Below are positions 1 through 5,738 of a stretch of 7,572 bases of DNA, piece by piece; position 1 is the first letter of the stretch, and every line of letters starts with the position of its first letter. A program made the translations under genes and the position numbers. Source of the stretch: Acidimicrobiales bacterium (GTDB lineage Bacteria > Actinomycetota > Acidimicrobiia > Acidimicrobiales > SZUA-35); NCBI GenBank assembly GCA_013003325.1, contig JABDJU010000332.1, forward strand, positions 1 through 7,572. The letters run 5' to 3'. Under the pieces are notes generated by a model. It was not told where the DNA came from and searched no databases. It saw nothing but the letters and a program-made list of their open reading frames with translations.

Positions 1-1018
1 GGGAAGATGACGGTATCGCCAACATCACGATTGCGGCGGCCATGAACCCGGCCAGCACGACCTGCCCCGACCACACCTCGGCCGGTACCACCACGCCGTC
101 ATCGAATACATGGTGGGCTGCGGTCCACACCGCCCACGTGATGAGGATCCCTACGGTCAGGGCGCGCCCCACCCGCAGCCGCTCCGAGTTCGCCGGTGAA
201 CGCAGCAGCGCATCGGCCACGAGCCCGCCGGCCAGTCCGCCGAGCCCGGCGCTCAGCCGGGTGGAAGACAGCGCGTAGGCCTCGAGCACCGCCGGCACTG
301 CCCAGACGCTGGTGATCGTGCCGAACGGAAGCCGCTCCCACCGCTGGATCAGATAGAGGGCGGCGACGGTCATCACCGCGGTGGTGAGCAATACCCCTCC
401 GACCATCCACGACACCCAGAGATCGTTGCCGCTGCGGGGGTCGAACTGGATCGTGAGCGCCCACGATCGCCCCAACGGTCGTGAGAACGACGTGAAGAAG
501 GCGGCCAACAGCGCCAGCATCGTGACCGAGGCGGTGGCGACCCACACCGAACCTCCGCTGCGCAGCACCGCCTGCAACGGCGCCGCCAGCACCATGATGA
601 GTCCGTAGAGCAGGAGCAGGTGGGTGGGCGACAGCAGCGCGTCGACTCCGACTTCCACCCCGAAGATCGTGTGCCACGTCATGTCGCCGAGACCGCCGAT
701 TGCGAAGGCTGCGATTCCCACCACCGCCCACCCGTAGCCGGTCGGGATCCAGGTGCGAATCGGCTGGGCGCTGCGGCGGCGGTACATGAGGTAGCCGATC
801 CAGGCGGCGGAGAACGCAAAGCCGCTGTAAAAGATCCCGTGCCACGGGGTGAAGAAGTCCTCGGTTTCGGTGTTGATGATGTTGGCGTGGGCGTACCCGT
901 CGATGAAGAGACCGGCGGTCAGCCAGATCCCGCCGAGCAGTGTCACCAGGTTCTCCGACGCCGTGGGGGCAGCCTGGATCGAAACCCGATCTGGGGTGTG
1001 GTCGATTGCGACGGTCAT
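1..1018 (-). CDS. Multi-pass membrane protein of unknown function (3' end beyond the window)
   Basis: I do not recognise the family. The frame is open for 339 codons from the ATG at 1018 to the left edge with no stop, so the C-terminus is missing. A GGAGG at 1023-1027 sits 4 nt before the ATG and fixes the start. After a short polar N-terminus there are about ten hydrophobic stretches, roughly at residues 23-39, 61-79, 94-112, 127-150, 157-176, 201-225, 233-250, 255-272, 284-303 and 317-336. There is no signal peptide. Histidines sit in or near membrane edges in striking contexts: WHG (59-61), GDMTWH (111-116), SPTH (130-133) and HH (302-303). This could point to metal or heme binding, but that is inference only. 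It is transcribed divergently from the aminotransferase gene at 1072. The protein-coding call is secure; no function is assigned. Confidence 0.85.
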   Translation of the reverse strand, partial: MTVAIDHTPDRVSIQAAPTASENLVTLLGGIWLTAGLFIDGYAHANIINTETEDFFTPWHGIFYSGFAFSAAWIGYLMYRRRSAQPIRTWIPTGYGWAVVGIAAFAIGGLGDMTWHTIFGVEVGVDALLSPTHLLLLYGLIMVLAAPLQAVLRSGGSVWVATASVTMLALLAAFFTSFSRPLGRSWALTIQFDPRSGNDLWVSWMVGGVLLTTAVMTVAALYLIQRWERLPFGTITSVWAVPAVLEAYALSSTRLSAGLGGLAGGLVADALLRSPANSERLRVGRALTVGILITWAVWTAAHHVFDDGVVVPAEVWSGQVVLAGFMAAAIVMLAIPSSS

Positions 1019-1022
1019 CGTG

Positions 1023-1027
1023 CCTCC
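1023..1027 (-). promoter_or_regulatory. Shine-Dalgarno site of the membrane-protein gene
   Basis: On the minus strand this reads GGAGG, four bases before the ATG at 1018. It decides the start of the membrane-protein gene and shows that this gene, unlike several neighbours, is translated from a leadered mRNA. Confidence 0.7.
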
Positions 1028-1059
1028 GTCAGCACAGTACCGCTCCAGACCCGGTGGTA

Positions 1060-1065
1060 TAGCCT
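1060..1065 (+). promoter_or_regulatory. Putative -10 box (TAGCCT) of the aminotransferase gene
   Basis: TAGCCT fits TANNNT and ends 6 nt before the ATG at 1072. That would place the transcription start at or beside the A of the ATG, giving a leaderless mRNA. The same 6-nt spacing occurs before the starts at 4385 (minus) and 4543 (plus). Confidence 0.45.
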
Positions 1066-1071
1066 CGGCTC

Positions 1072-2415
1072 ATGGAGGTGAACATGCCTCCAAGCCACAG
1101 TCGCAGGGGGGAAATGATGACTTCGGTAAGCGACCCTGACGTCCGCTCGTCCAAGCCGTTGCCGGCGGTCGACCTCGACGCCCTCGTGATCGCGGCCCAC
1201 GGCCGGTATCGCGAGCACCATCCCAACAGCGAATCGGCTCACACTCGCGCCCGCCGGGTGATGCCGGGCGGCAATACCCGCACGGTGCTCGATTTCGATC
1301 CATTTCCATTCCGGGTGGTGCGGGCTGACGGCCCGTTCCTGGTCGATATCGATCAACATCGGTACGTCGACTTCTGCGGTAATTACACCGCCGGCCTCCT
1401 CGGTCATTCGCCCGAGTCGGTGAAGGATGCGATCGTCGATGCGCTCGCCGGCGGGTGGGCGCTCGGGGCAACCCATGAGCGGGAGATCCGGCTGGCGGAG
1501 CTGGTATGCGACCGGTTCCATTCGATCGACCAGGTTCGGTTCACCAACTCGGGCACCGAAGCCAACCTGATGGCGATCGGCACCGCGCTGCACCACAGTG
1601 GGCGGTCGACCGTCGGGGTTTTTCACAACGCGTATCACGGCGGTGTGCTGAGCTTCGGCGCAGTCGAGGGGCCGCACCATCCGCTCAACGTGCCCCATCG
1701 CTTCCGTGTCGCCCCCTTCGATGACATTGCGGGGCTGGACCAGCTGTTCGCTGATCTGGACCTCGGATGTGTGCTGATCGAGCCGGTGCAGGGATCGGCT
1801 GGCTGTCTGCCGGCGGCGCCGTCGTTCCTAGCCGAGCTGCGTCGGCGCTGTACTGCCACGGGAGTGGTGCTCATCTTCGACGAGGTGATGACGTCGAGAC
1901 TTGCTGCCGGAGGAGCCCAGGAGCGGCTCGGTGTGCGGCCCGACATGACAACCCTGGGCAAATACATCGGCGGCGGGATGACTTTTGGAGCCTTCGGCGG
2001 GCGGTCCGACATCATGGCTCACTTCGACAAGTCCTCGGGCGGTCAGCTCACCCAGGCCGGCACGTTCAACAACAACGTGGTGTCGATGTCGGCTGCTATC
2101 GCTGCGTTGAGCGGCGAGCTTCACCCGGACCGGATCGACGAGGTCAACGATCGGGGCGACCGCCTGCGGCGAGATCTCGACCGGGTTCTGGCCGCCCGGG
2201 GGCTTCCGATGTGGGCCACGGGAATGGGATCGATGGTCGGTCTGCACTCTTCCGAAGATCGTCTGATGGAACTGATGTTTCACGCGGCACTCGCCGACGG
2301 TCTGTACCTCGCCCGCCGGGGCTTCATCGCGCTGTCGATGGTGGTCACCGAAGACCACTGCGACGCCCTGGTTGCATCGGTCGATCGTTGGGCCGAATCG
2401 TTGCGTACGGCCTAG
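1072..2415 (+). CDS. PLP-dependent class III aminotransferase, beta-phenylalanine aminotransferase-like
   Basis: Fold-type I, class III (HemL-like) aminotransferase of 447 residues, presumably moving an amino group between a beta-amino acid and a 2-oxo acid in the cytosol. Visible: NSGTEANLMA near 163 (PLP phosphate binding), YHGG loop near 187, IFDEVMTSR with PLP-ring Asp270, and TLGKYIGGG with Schiff-base Lys297. From memory, the Variovorax aromatic beta-amino acid enzyme shares MPGxNxRxV, TSRL, TLGKYIGGGMxFGAFGG and GTFNNNV. Its substrate arginines (R41, R398) correspond here to R70 and R416, and the R-to-Lys spacing (227) nearly equals the 226 there. True glutamate-1-semialdehyde mutase is less likely: the gating-loop region is shorter and no heme genes adjoin. 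The start is uncertain. ATG 1072 suits a leaderless mRNA; ATG 1084 follows GGAGGTGA (1074-1081); ATG 1117 follows AGGGGGG and gives a family-typical 432 residues. Confidence 0.88.
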   Translation: MEVNMPPSHSRRGEMMTSVSDPDVRSSKPLPAVDLDALVIAAHGRYREHHPNSESAHTRARRVMPGGNTRTVLDFDPFPFRVVRADGPFLVDIDQHRYVDFCGNYTAGLLGHSPESVKDAIVDALAGGWALGATHEREIRLAELVCDRFHSIDQVRFTNSGTEANLMAIGTALHHSGRSTVGVFHNAYHGGVLSFGAVEGPHHPLNVPHRFRVAPFDDIAGLDQLFADLDLGCVLIEPVQGSAGCLPAAPSFLAELRRRCTATGVVLIFDEVMTSRLAAGGAQERLGVRPDMTTLGKYIGGGMTFGAFGGRSDIMAHFDKSSGGQLTQAGTFNNNVVSMSAAIAALSGELHPDRIDEVNDRGDRLRRDLDRVLAARGLPMWATGMGSMVGLHSSEDRLMELMFHAALADGLYLARRGFIALSMVVTEDHCDALVASVDRWAESLRTA

Positions 2416-2425
2416 CCTCGCCATC

Positions 2426-2496
2426 TTGCGTACCCAGTCGACCTGCGCCCGCTTCTAGCGTGCCGTACAAACCGAAACCGTGGGTTGGGTACGCAA
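2426..2496. repeat. 71-bp element bounded by perfect 11-bp inverted repeats, between convergent genes
   Basis: TTGCGTACCCA at 2426-2436 and its exact reverse complement TGGGTACGCAA at 2486-2496 flank 49 bp. Inside is a small hairpin, CGCT-TCT-AGCG, at about 2450-2460. The element lies in the 99-bp gap between the ends of the aminotransferase (2415) and cysteine desulfurase (2515) genes, so a bidirectional terminator is one reading. Neither side has a good T-tract. A further direct copy of TTGCGTAC lies at 2401-2408 in the last codons of the aminotransferase gene. A small mobile palindromic repeat or a protein-binding site are alternatives. Confidence 0.6.
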
Positions 2497-2514
2497 TTTC
2501 GGCGGCGGGGCGGG

Positions 2515-3642
2515 TTAGGCGAGGGTGCGCAGGGTGGCGAGGATGGTGGGGAGTTCGTGGATGACAGCGTCGATGTCGTCGGTGGTCGATTGGGCGTGCA
2601 CGCTGAACCGGAGCGACCGGTGGGCGTCGACCCCCATGGCGGCCAGCACAGGGGACGGCTCGAGGTCTTCGGAAGCACACGCCGACCCGCTGTGACCGGC
2701 GATGCCTCGGCGGTCCAATTCGAGCAGCACTGCCTGGGGCTCCACCCGGTCGATGCCACAGCACACCAGGTGGGGGAGCCGTCGATCAGGATCCTGGGGC
2801 CCATAGATCATGACGCCGTCGATCCCGCTCAACCCGGCCCGGAGCCGATCGGTCAGCTGGCGGGCAAGGGCATGCTCCCGGTCGTGGGTCTGCTCGAGTT
2901 CTTCACAGGCCGCCGCCAACCCCAACGCCCCAGGGGTGTTCTCCATGCCAGCCCGTCGACCCCGCTCCTGAGCGCCGCCAGCTAGCAACGGCGGGATGCG
3001 CTTGCCTCGACGCACGATCAGCGCACCGGTGCCTGGCGGCCCACCCAGCTTGGGGCCCGAGAGAGCCATGAAGTCGGCGCCGATCGTAAGGAAATCGAGC
3101 GGGGTCCAGGGGGCAGCCTGGGCGGCGTCCACCAACAACATCACGCCGTGGGAGCTGCACAGCGCAGCGACCTCGGCGACGGGTTGCACGGCGCCCATTT
3201 CGTGGTTGCCGAGCTGGCAGGCGGCGAGGGCGATCAGCGGTTCCCGGTCGAGCAGTTCGGCGAAAGCGTCAACATCGAGAAGTCCCTCCCGCGACACCGG
3301 CACCGATCGGAAGTTCTCCCCGGCGGCTTCTCGAACCGCGGAGTGCTCGACGGCGCAGCCGACCACCACGGTCCCCGGTCCGCCCTTGGCCAGCGCTCCT
3401 CGCACGGCGGTGGCGATGGCCTCGGTGGCCGAACTGGTGAACACCACCTCCGACGCCCGGCTGTGAACAAAGCTGGCGACGAGCTCACGGGCGTGTTCGA
3501 GATGGGCCCGGACTTCGAGGGCGTCGTGGTGCAGACGGCTGGGGTCGGCGTTGGGCAGCAGCAACCCCTGGCGCATCGCGTCGCGAGCTACCGCTCGCAG
3601 CGGGGCTGCCGAGGCCGAATCGAGGTAGTGCCGAAGGGTCAC
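2515..3642 (-). CDS. Cysteine desulfurase, NifS/IscS type (class V aminotransferase)
   Basis: PLP enzyme that removes sulfur from cysteine as a persulfide for Fe-S cluster or other sulfur transfer, in the cytosol. It has 375 residues, close to the 390-400 usual for IscS/NifS. Visible: N-terminal YLDSASAAP, TSSATEA (PLP phosphate), VEHSAV near 118, VDAAQ with Asp172, SGPK with Schiff-base Lys198, the NifS-like GGAQERGRRAG segment, and SGSACASED with catalytic Cys322 in the long loop of group I enzymes. The common SGHK or SAHK is SGPK here, so a phosphate-contacting His is Pro197. It begins with GTG at 3642, overlapping the stop of the SufR-like gene by 4 nt (GTGA), with no Shine-Dalgarno; translation is probably coupled. 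No sufU, iscU or nifU scaffold gene is in the window, so its sulfur acceptor is unknown; tRNA thiolation is also possible. Confidence 0.9.
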   Translation of the reverse strand: MTLRHYLDSASAAPLRAVARDAMRQGLLLPNADPSRLHHDALEVRAHLEHARELVASFVHSRASEVVFTSSATEAIATAVRGALAKGGPGTVVVGCAVEHSAVREAAGENFRSVPVSREGLLDVDAFAELLDREPLIALAACQLGNHEMGAVQPVAEVAALCSSHGVMLLVDAAQAAPWTPLDFLTIGADFMALSGPKLGGPPGTGALIVRRGKRIPPLLAGGAQERGRRAGMENTPGALGLAAACEELEQTHDREHALARQLTDRLRAGLSGIDGVMIYGPQDPDRRLPHLVCCGIDRVEPQAVLLELDRRGIAGHSGSACASEDLEPSPVLAAMGVDAHRSLRFSVHAQSTTDDIDAVIHELPTILATLRTLA

Positions 3643-4385
3643 TGAGTTGCGGCAGCGTCGACCACGTCGGTGACGCAGGCATCGTCGCCCTGGGCTACCG
3701 ATGACATGAGCGCCACCTCGGTCTCCCCATAGAGGGATCCGAGCAGGCCTTTGACCATCCCTCGATCGACCGCGCAGATGACCGGGTGTTCGATCGCCAC
3801 GTCGCCGAAGGGGCAGTGACCGGCAACGATGTGGAGCTGCGGGTCGCCGCCGCTGTCGGGCTGCCGTTCGGCTCGAGCGGCGAATCCGTGCGCCGAGAGG
3901 GCGTCGGCCACAACATGGAGAGCCGAACGGAACGAACGGTGGGTTTCGGTTTCGTCGAGCCCTACATCGTCCGCCATCTTGCGTCCGAACTCGACGCCAA
4001 CCTCTTCGGCCATTGCGGCGGCGTCGTCGGGGTCGAGGCGGGACAGCGCCTTGCCCAACAGCGTGATCAGGATGTCGTCGTGGCCCACCTCGAATTCGAG
4101 ATGGAGGCTCGGCTCTGCGGCAGTGAATACCTTGGCCGGACGGCCCGCCCCCGATGAGGCCCGTTTCGACACATCGAGATAGCCGCCGCTAGACAGCTTC
4201 TCGAGGTGATGGCGAGCCACGTTTGCGTGCACACCGGCATGCTCGCCCACCTCGGAGGCGGTGAGGCCGTCGGGGTGTTCGTGCAAAAGAAGGTAGATGT
4301 CGCGACGGGTGGGGTCGCCGAACGCCGAGGTCACGGCGTTCACCAGATTGGCGAACTCGGCCGGCTTCAGCGCTCGTTGAGCCAT
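3639..4385 (-). CDS. SufR-like winged-helix transcriptional regulator with three-cysteine Fe-S sensor region
   Basis: A 248-residue ArsR/SufR-type regulator. The N-terminal winged helix spans about 20-90: FGDPTRRDIYLLL, a recognition helix around HANVARHHLEKL (53-64), and a GRPAKVF wing (81-87). The C-terminal half ends in a sensor-like region holding the protein's only three cysteines: C191 (GHCPFG), C204 (VIC) and C237 (DDACVTD). The C-x12-C spacing matches my recollection of the SufR family (cyanobacterial SufR; mycobacterial Rv1460, with three conserved cysteines), where cysteines bind an Fe-S cluster and the protein represses Fe-S assembly genes. Direct overlap with a cysteine desulfurase gene supports that role. 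The start ATG at 4385 has no Shine-Dalgarno but lies 6 nt after TACACT, so a leaderless mRNA is likely. Autoregulation and control of the divergent mrp gene are inferred. A non-Fe-S ligand cannot be excluded. Confidence 0.82.
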   Translation of the reverse strand: MAQRALKPAEFANLVNAVTSAFGDPTRRDIYLLLHEHPDGLTASEVGEHAGVHANVARHHLEKLSSGGYLDVSKRASSGAGRPAKVFTAAEPSLHLEFEVGHDDILITLLGKALSRLDPDDAAAMAEEVGVEFGRKMADDVGLDETETHRSFRSALHVVADALSAHGFAARAERQPDSGGDPQLHIVAGHCPFGDVAIEHPVICAVDRGMVKGLLGSLYGETEVALMSSVAQGDDACVTDVVDAAATQ

Positions 4386-4391
4386 CGGTTC

Positions 4392-4397
4392 AGTGTA
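4392..4397 (-). promoter_or_regulatory. Putative -10 box (TACACT) of the SufR-like/desulfurase operon
   Basis: On the minus strand TACACT ends 6 nt before the ATG at 4385. With no Shine-Dalgarno sequence between them, this predicts a leaderless transcript starting at the ATG. No clear -35 is seen. The box contains ACACT, one half of the palindrome I recall for mycobacterial SufR, but the other half is not present at the expected spacing. Confidence 0.5.
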
Positions 4398-4488
4398 GAG
4401 GACGGGCTATCCAGCCCCCGCAGCCAGGTCGTTGCCCAGCTTCTTGGTGATGTCGAGGAAACCACCTGCACGGAACGGTCCCTTACGT

Positions 4489-4520
4489 GATTTGCTCTAG
4501 TGCGATGCGCCGCGCAAATC
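4489..4520. repeat. 7-bp inverted repeat GATTTGC-N18-GCAAATC upstream of mrp, candidate operator
   Basis: Perfect arms lie at 4489-4495 and 4514-4520, with centres 25 bp apart. They are AT-rich against a GC-rich background. The right arm falls between the expected -35 and the -10 (4531-4536) of the mrp promoter, where a bound repressor would block transcription. A 7-bp match of this kind can arise by chance in a region of this size, so the call is tentative. Confidence 0.35.
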
Positions 4521-4530
4521 CTGCCGTCGG

Positions 4531-4536
4531 TAGGCT
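4531..4536 (+). promoter_or_regulatory. Putative -10 box (TAGGCT) of mrp
   Basis: TAGGCT ends 6 nt before the GTG at 4543, and no Shine-Dalgarno lies between. The geometry matches that of the SufR-like gene and the aminotransferase gene, and predicts a leaderless GTG-started mRNA. No clear -35 is visible. Confidence 0.5.
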
Positions 4537-4542
4537 TGGCCT

Positions 4543-5691
4543 GTGAGCTCGGCCCCCGTAACGATCGAAACCGTCACCGAATTGCTGCGTCCGGTGGAGG
4601 ATCCGGAGCTGCATCGCAGCATCGTCGACCTCGGCATGGTCCGCCGGATCGACATCGCCCTACCGAGCGTCACGGTGGCTGTCGACCTCACCATTGCCGG
4701 CTGCCCGCTGCGCAACGAGATCGACCGTAGGGTCACCGAAGCGGTCACCGCGCTCGATGAGGTCGACCAGGTGCACATCGAGTTCGGGGTGATGACCGAT
4801 GAGCAGCGGGAGCAGGTGCGACGCTCACTTCACGGCGACCCGGGCGCAACCGCCGGCTCCCAGCCCGCTCACGGCCATGCCGAAGGACGCGCCATTCCTT
4901 TCGCCGATCCCGGCAGCACGACCCGTGTCCTGCTGATCGCGTCGGGCAAGGGTGGCGTGGGCAAGAGCTCGGTCACCACCAACCTGGCGGTCGCTCTGGC
5001 TGCCCGAGGCAAGAGCGTCGCTGTCGTTGACGCCGACGTGTGGGGCTTTTCGATCCCGCGCATGCTCGGCATCGACCACGACCCCACCATCATCGACGAA
5101 ATGATCGTGCCGCCACAGAAGCACGGCGTGCGCTGTATCTCGATGGGCTTCTTCGTGGAAGAGAACCAGCCGGTCATCTGGCGGGGACCGATGCTTCACA
5201 AGGCGCTCGACCAGTTCCTCACCGACGTGTTCTGGGATGAGCCCGACTATCTGCTGGTCGACCTGCCCCCCGGAACCGGCGACATCTCCCTGTCGATAGC
5301 CCAGTTCATGCCTCGGGGAGAGATGTTCGTGGTCACCACCCCCCAGGCCACCGCAGAGAAGGTGGCCCAGCGAGCCGCCTACATGGCCCGCAAGGTCAAC
5401 CTCACCGTCAACGGCGTCATCGAGAACATGAGCTGGTTCACCGGCGACGACGGCACGCGCTACGAGATCTTCGGTTCCGGCGGCGGCGACAGCCTCGCCC
5501 GCGATCTCGATGTACCCCTGGTAGCCCAGGTTCCGCTGGTGCCCGCCCTCCGGGCGGGGGCAGACTCGGGCAACCCGGTCGCCACCGACCCGAGCACCGA
5601 GGTCGGTGCCACCTTCGCCCGGATGGCCGAGATGATCGACGTGACCCTCGCCCCCAAACGCCGTTACCGCAGCGAGCTGCGGGTCAGCTGA
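4543..5691 (+). CDS. mrp: Mrp/NBP35-family Fe-S cluster carrier ATPase with N-terminal DUF59 domain
   Basis: Cytosolic P-loop ATPase (382 residues) of the Mrp/ApbC/NBP35 family, which binds and delivers Fe-S clusters in characterised members. Residues about 7-90 form a DUF59/MIP18 domain with its conserved cysteine C54 in AGCP. A linker of about 30 residues leads to the NTPase: deviant Walker A GKGGVGKSS at 135-143, switch I-like VVDADVWG (161-168), DLPPGTGD (240-247) and IENMSWF (293-299). The CxxC that follows ENM in E. coli ApbC is missing: TGDDGT stands there, and the whole protein has just two cysteines (C54, C198). Actinobacterial Mrp proteins I remember also lack it, so this looks like a lineage trait. 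The GTG start places the DUF59 domain exactly at the N-terminus and follows a -10 box by 6 nt. It is divergent from the SufR-like/desulfurase operon, consistent with a shared Fe-S role. Confidence 0.93.
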   Translation: MSSAPVTIETVTELLRPVEDPELHRSIVDLGMVRRIDIALPSVTVAVDLTIAGCPLRNEIDRRVTEAVTALDEVDQVHIEFGVMTDEQREQVRRSLHGDPGATAGSQPAHGHAEGRAIPFADPGSTTRVLLIASGKGGVGKSSVTTNLAVALAARGKSVAVVDADVWGFSIPRMLGIDHDPTIIDEMIVPPQKHGVRCISMGFFVEENQPVIWRGPMLHKALDQFLTDVFWDEPDYLLVDLPPGTGDISLSIAQFMPRGEMFVVTTPQATAEKVAQRAAYMARKVNLTVNGVIENMSWFTGDDGTRYEIFGSGGGDSLARDLDVPLVAQVPLVPALRAGADSGNPVATDPSTEVGATFARMAEMIDVTLAPKRRYRSELRVS

Positions 5692-5724
5692 CACCCGACC
5701 CCGCCCGCTCGGCATCCCAGCAAG

Positions 5725-5730
5725 TACGCT
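5725..5730 (+). promoter_or_regulatory. Putative -10 box (TACGCT) of the DUF3107 / ATPase-pair operon
   Basis: TACGCT ends 8 nt before the ATG at 5739 in the 47-bp gap after mrp. No Shine-Dalgarno is seen before the ATG, so a near-leaderless transcript is plausible. This would give the DUF3107 gene and the two downstream ATPase genes their own promoter apart from mrp. No clear terminator for mrp is visible in the gap. Confidence 0.4.
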
Positions 5731-5738
5731 GACCGGCG

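Larger units (their letters stand above)
1019..1071. promoter_or_regulatory. Divergent promoter region between membrane-protein and aminotransferase genes
   Basis: Only 53 bp separate the two divergent starts. A TATA core at 1058-1061 can serve both directions. On the minus strand TATACC (1061-1056) would leave a leader of about 30 nt holding the GGAGG at 1023-1027. On the plus strand TATAGC or TAGCCT (1058-1065) lies just before the ATG at 1072 and is preceded by TGG, as in an extended -10. No convincing -35 box is visible for either side. Shared or competing promoters are inferred. Confidence 0.45.
4386..4542. promoter_or_regulatory. 157-bp divergent regulatory region between the SufR-like operon and mrp
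   Basis: This gap carries outward promoters for both flanking genes (TACACT at 4397-4392 minus, TAGGCT at 4531-4536 plus). It also holds a 7-bp inverted repeat (4489-4495 / 4514-4520) and, on the minus strand, an open stretch of 29 codons without a start (4407-4496). A regulator sitting here could control both the sulfur donor and the Mrp ATPase; that is inference. Confidence 0.5.

Noticed and set aside
99..845. Long minus-strand reading frame of 248 codons inside the membrane-protein gene
   Set aside because: It is rich in Arg, His, Gly and Pro with no recognisable motif, and lies out of frame with the hydrophobic, SD-preceded membrane-protein frame (1018 to edge) that covers the same DNA.
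1015..1698. Minus-strand 227-codon frame over the start of the aminotransferase gene
   Set aside because: It runs antisense to a well-supported enzyme gene, and its composition is what a high-GC shadow frame gives.
2416..2514. Integron attC or transposon ends in the convergent gap
   Set aside because: The 11-bp arms do not carry the attC core sites, no integrase or transposase is near, and no target duplication flanks the arms.
4379..4397. SufR-type operator ACACT-N5-TGTGA over the regulator promoter
   Set aside because: Only the ACACT half is present; the sequence five bases on is GATGG, so the palindrome is not there.
4825..5715. Minus-strand 296-codon frame opposite mrp
   Set aside because: Gly/Val/His-rich shadow of the mrp gene, whose plus-strand motifs are unmistakable.
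5670..5738. Intrinsic terminator after mrp
   Set aside because: A short AGCTG-N5-CAGCT stem overlaps the stop region, but it is only 5 bp and has no T-tract.
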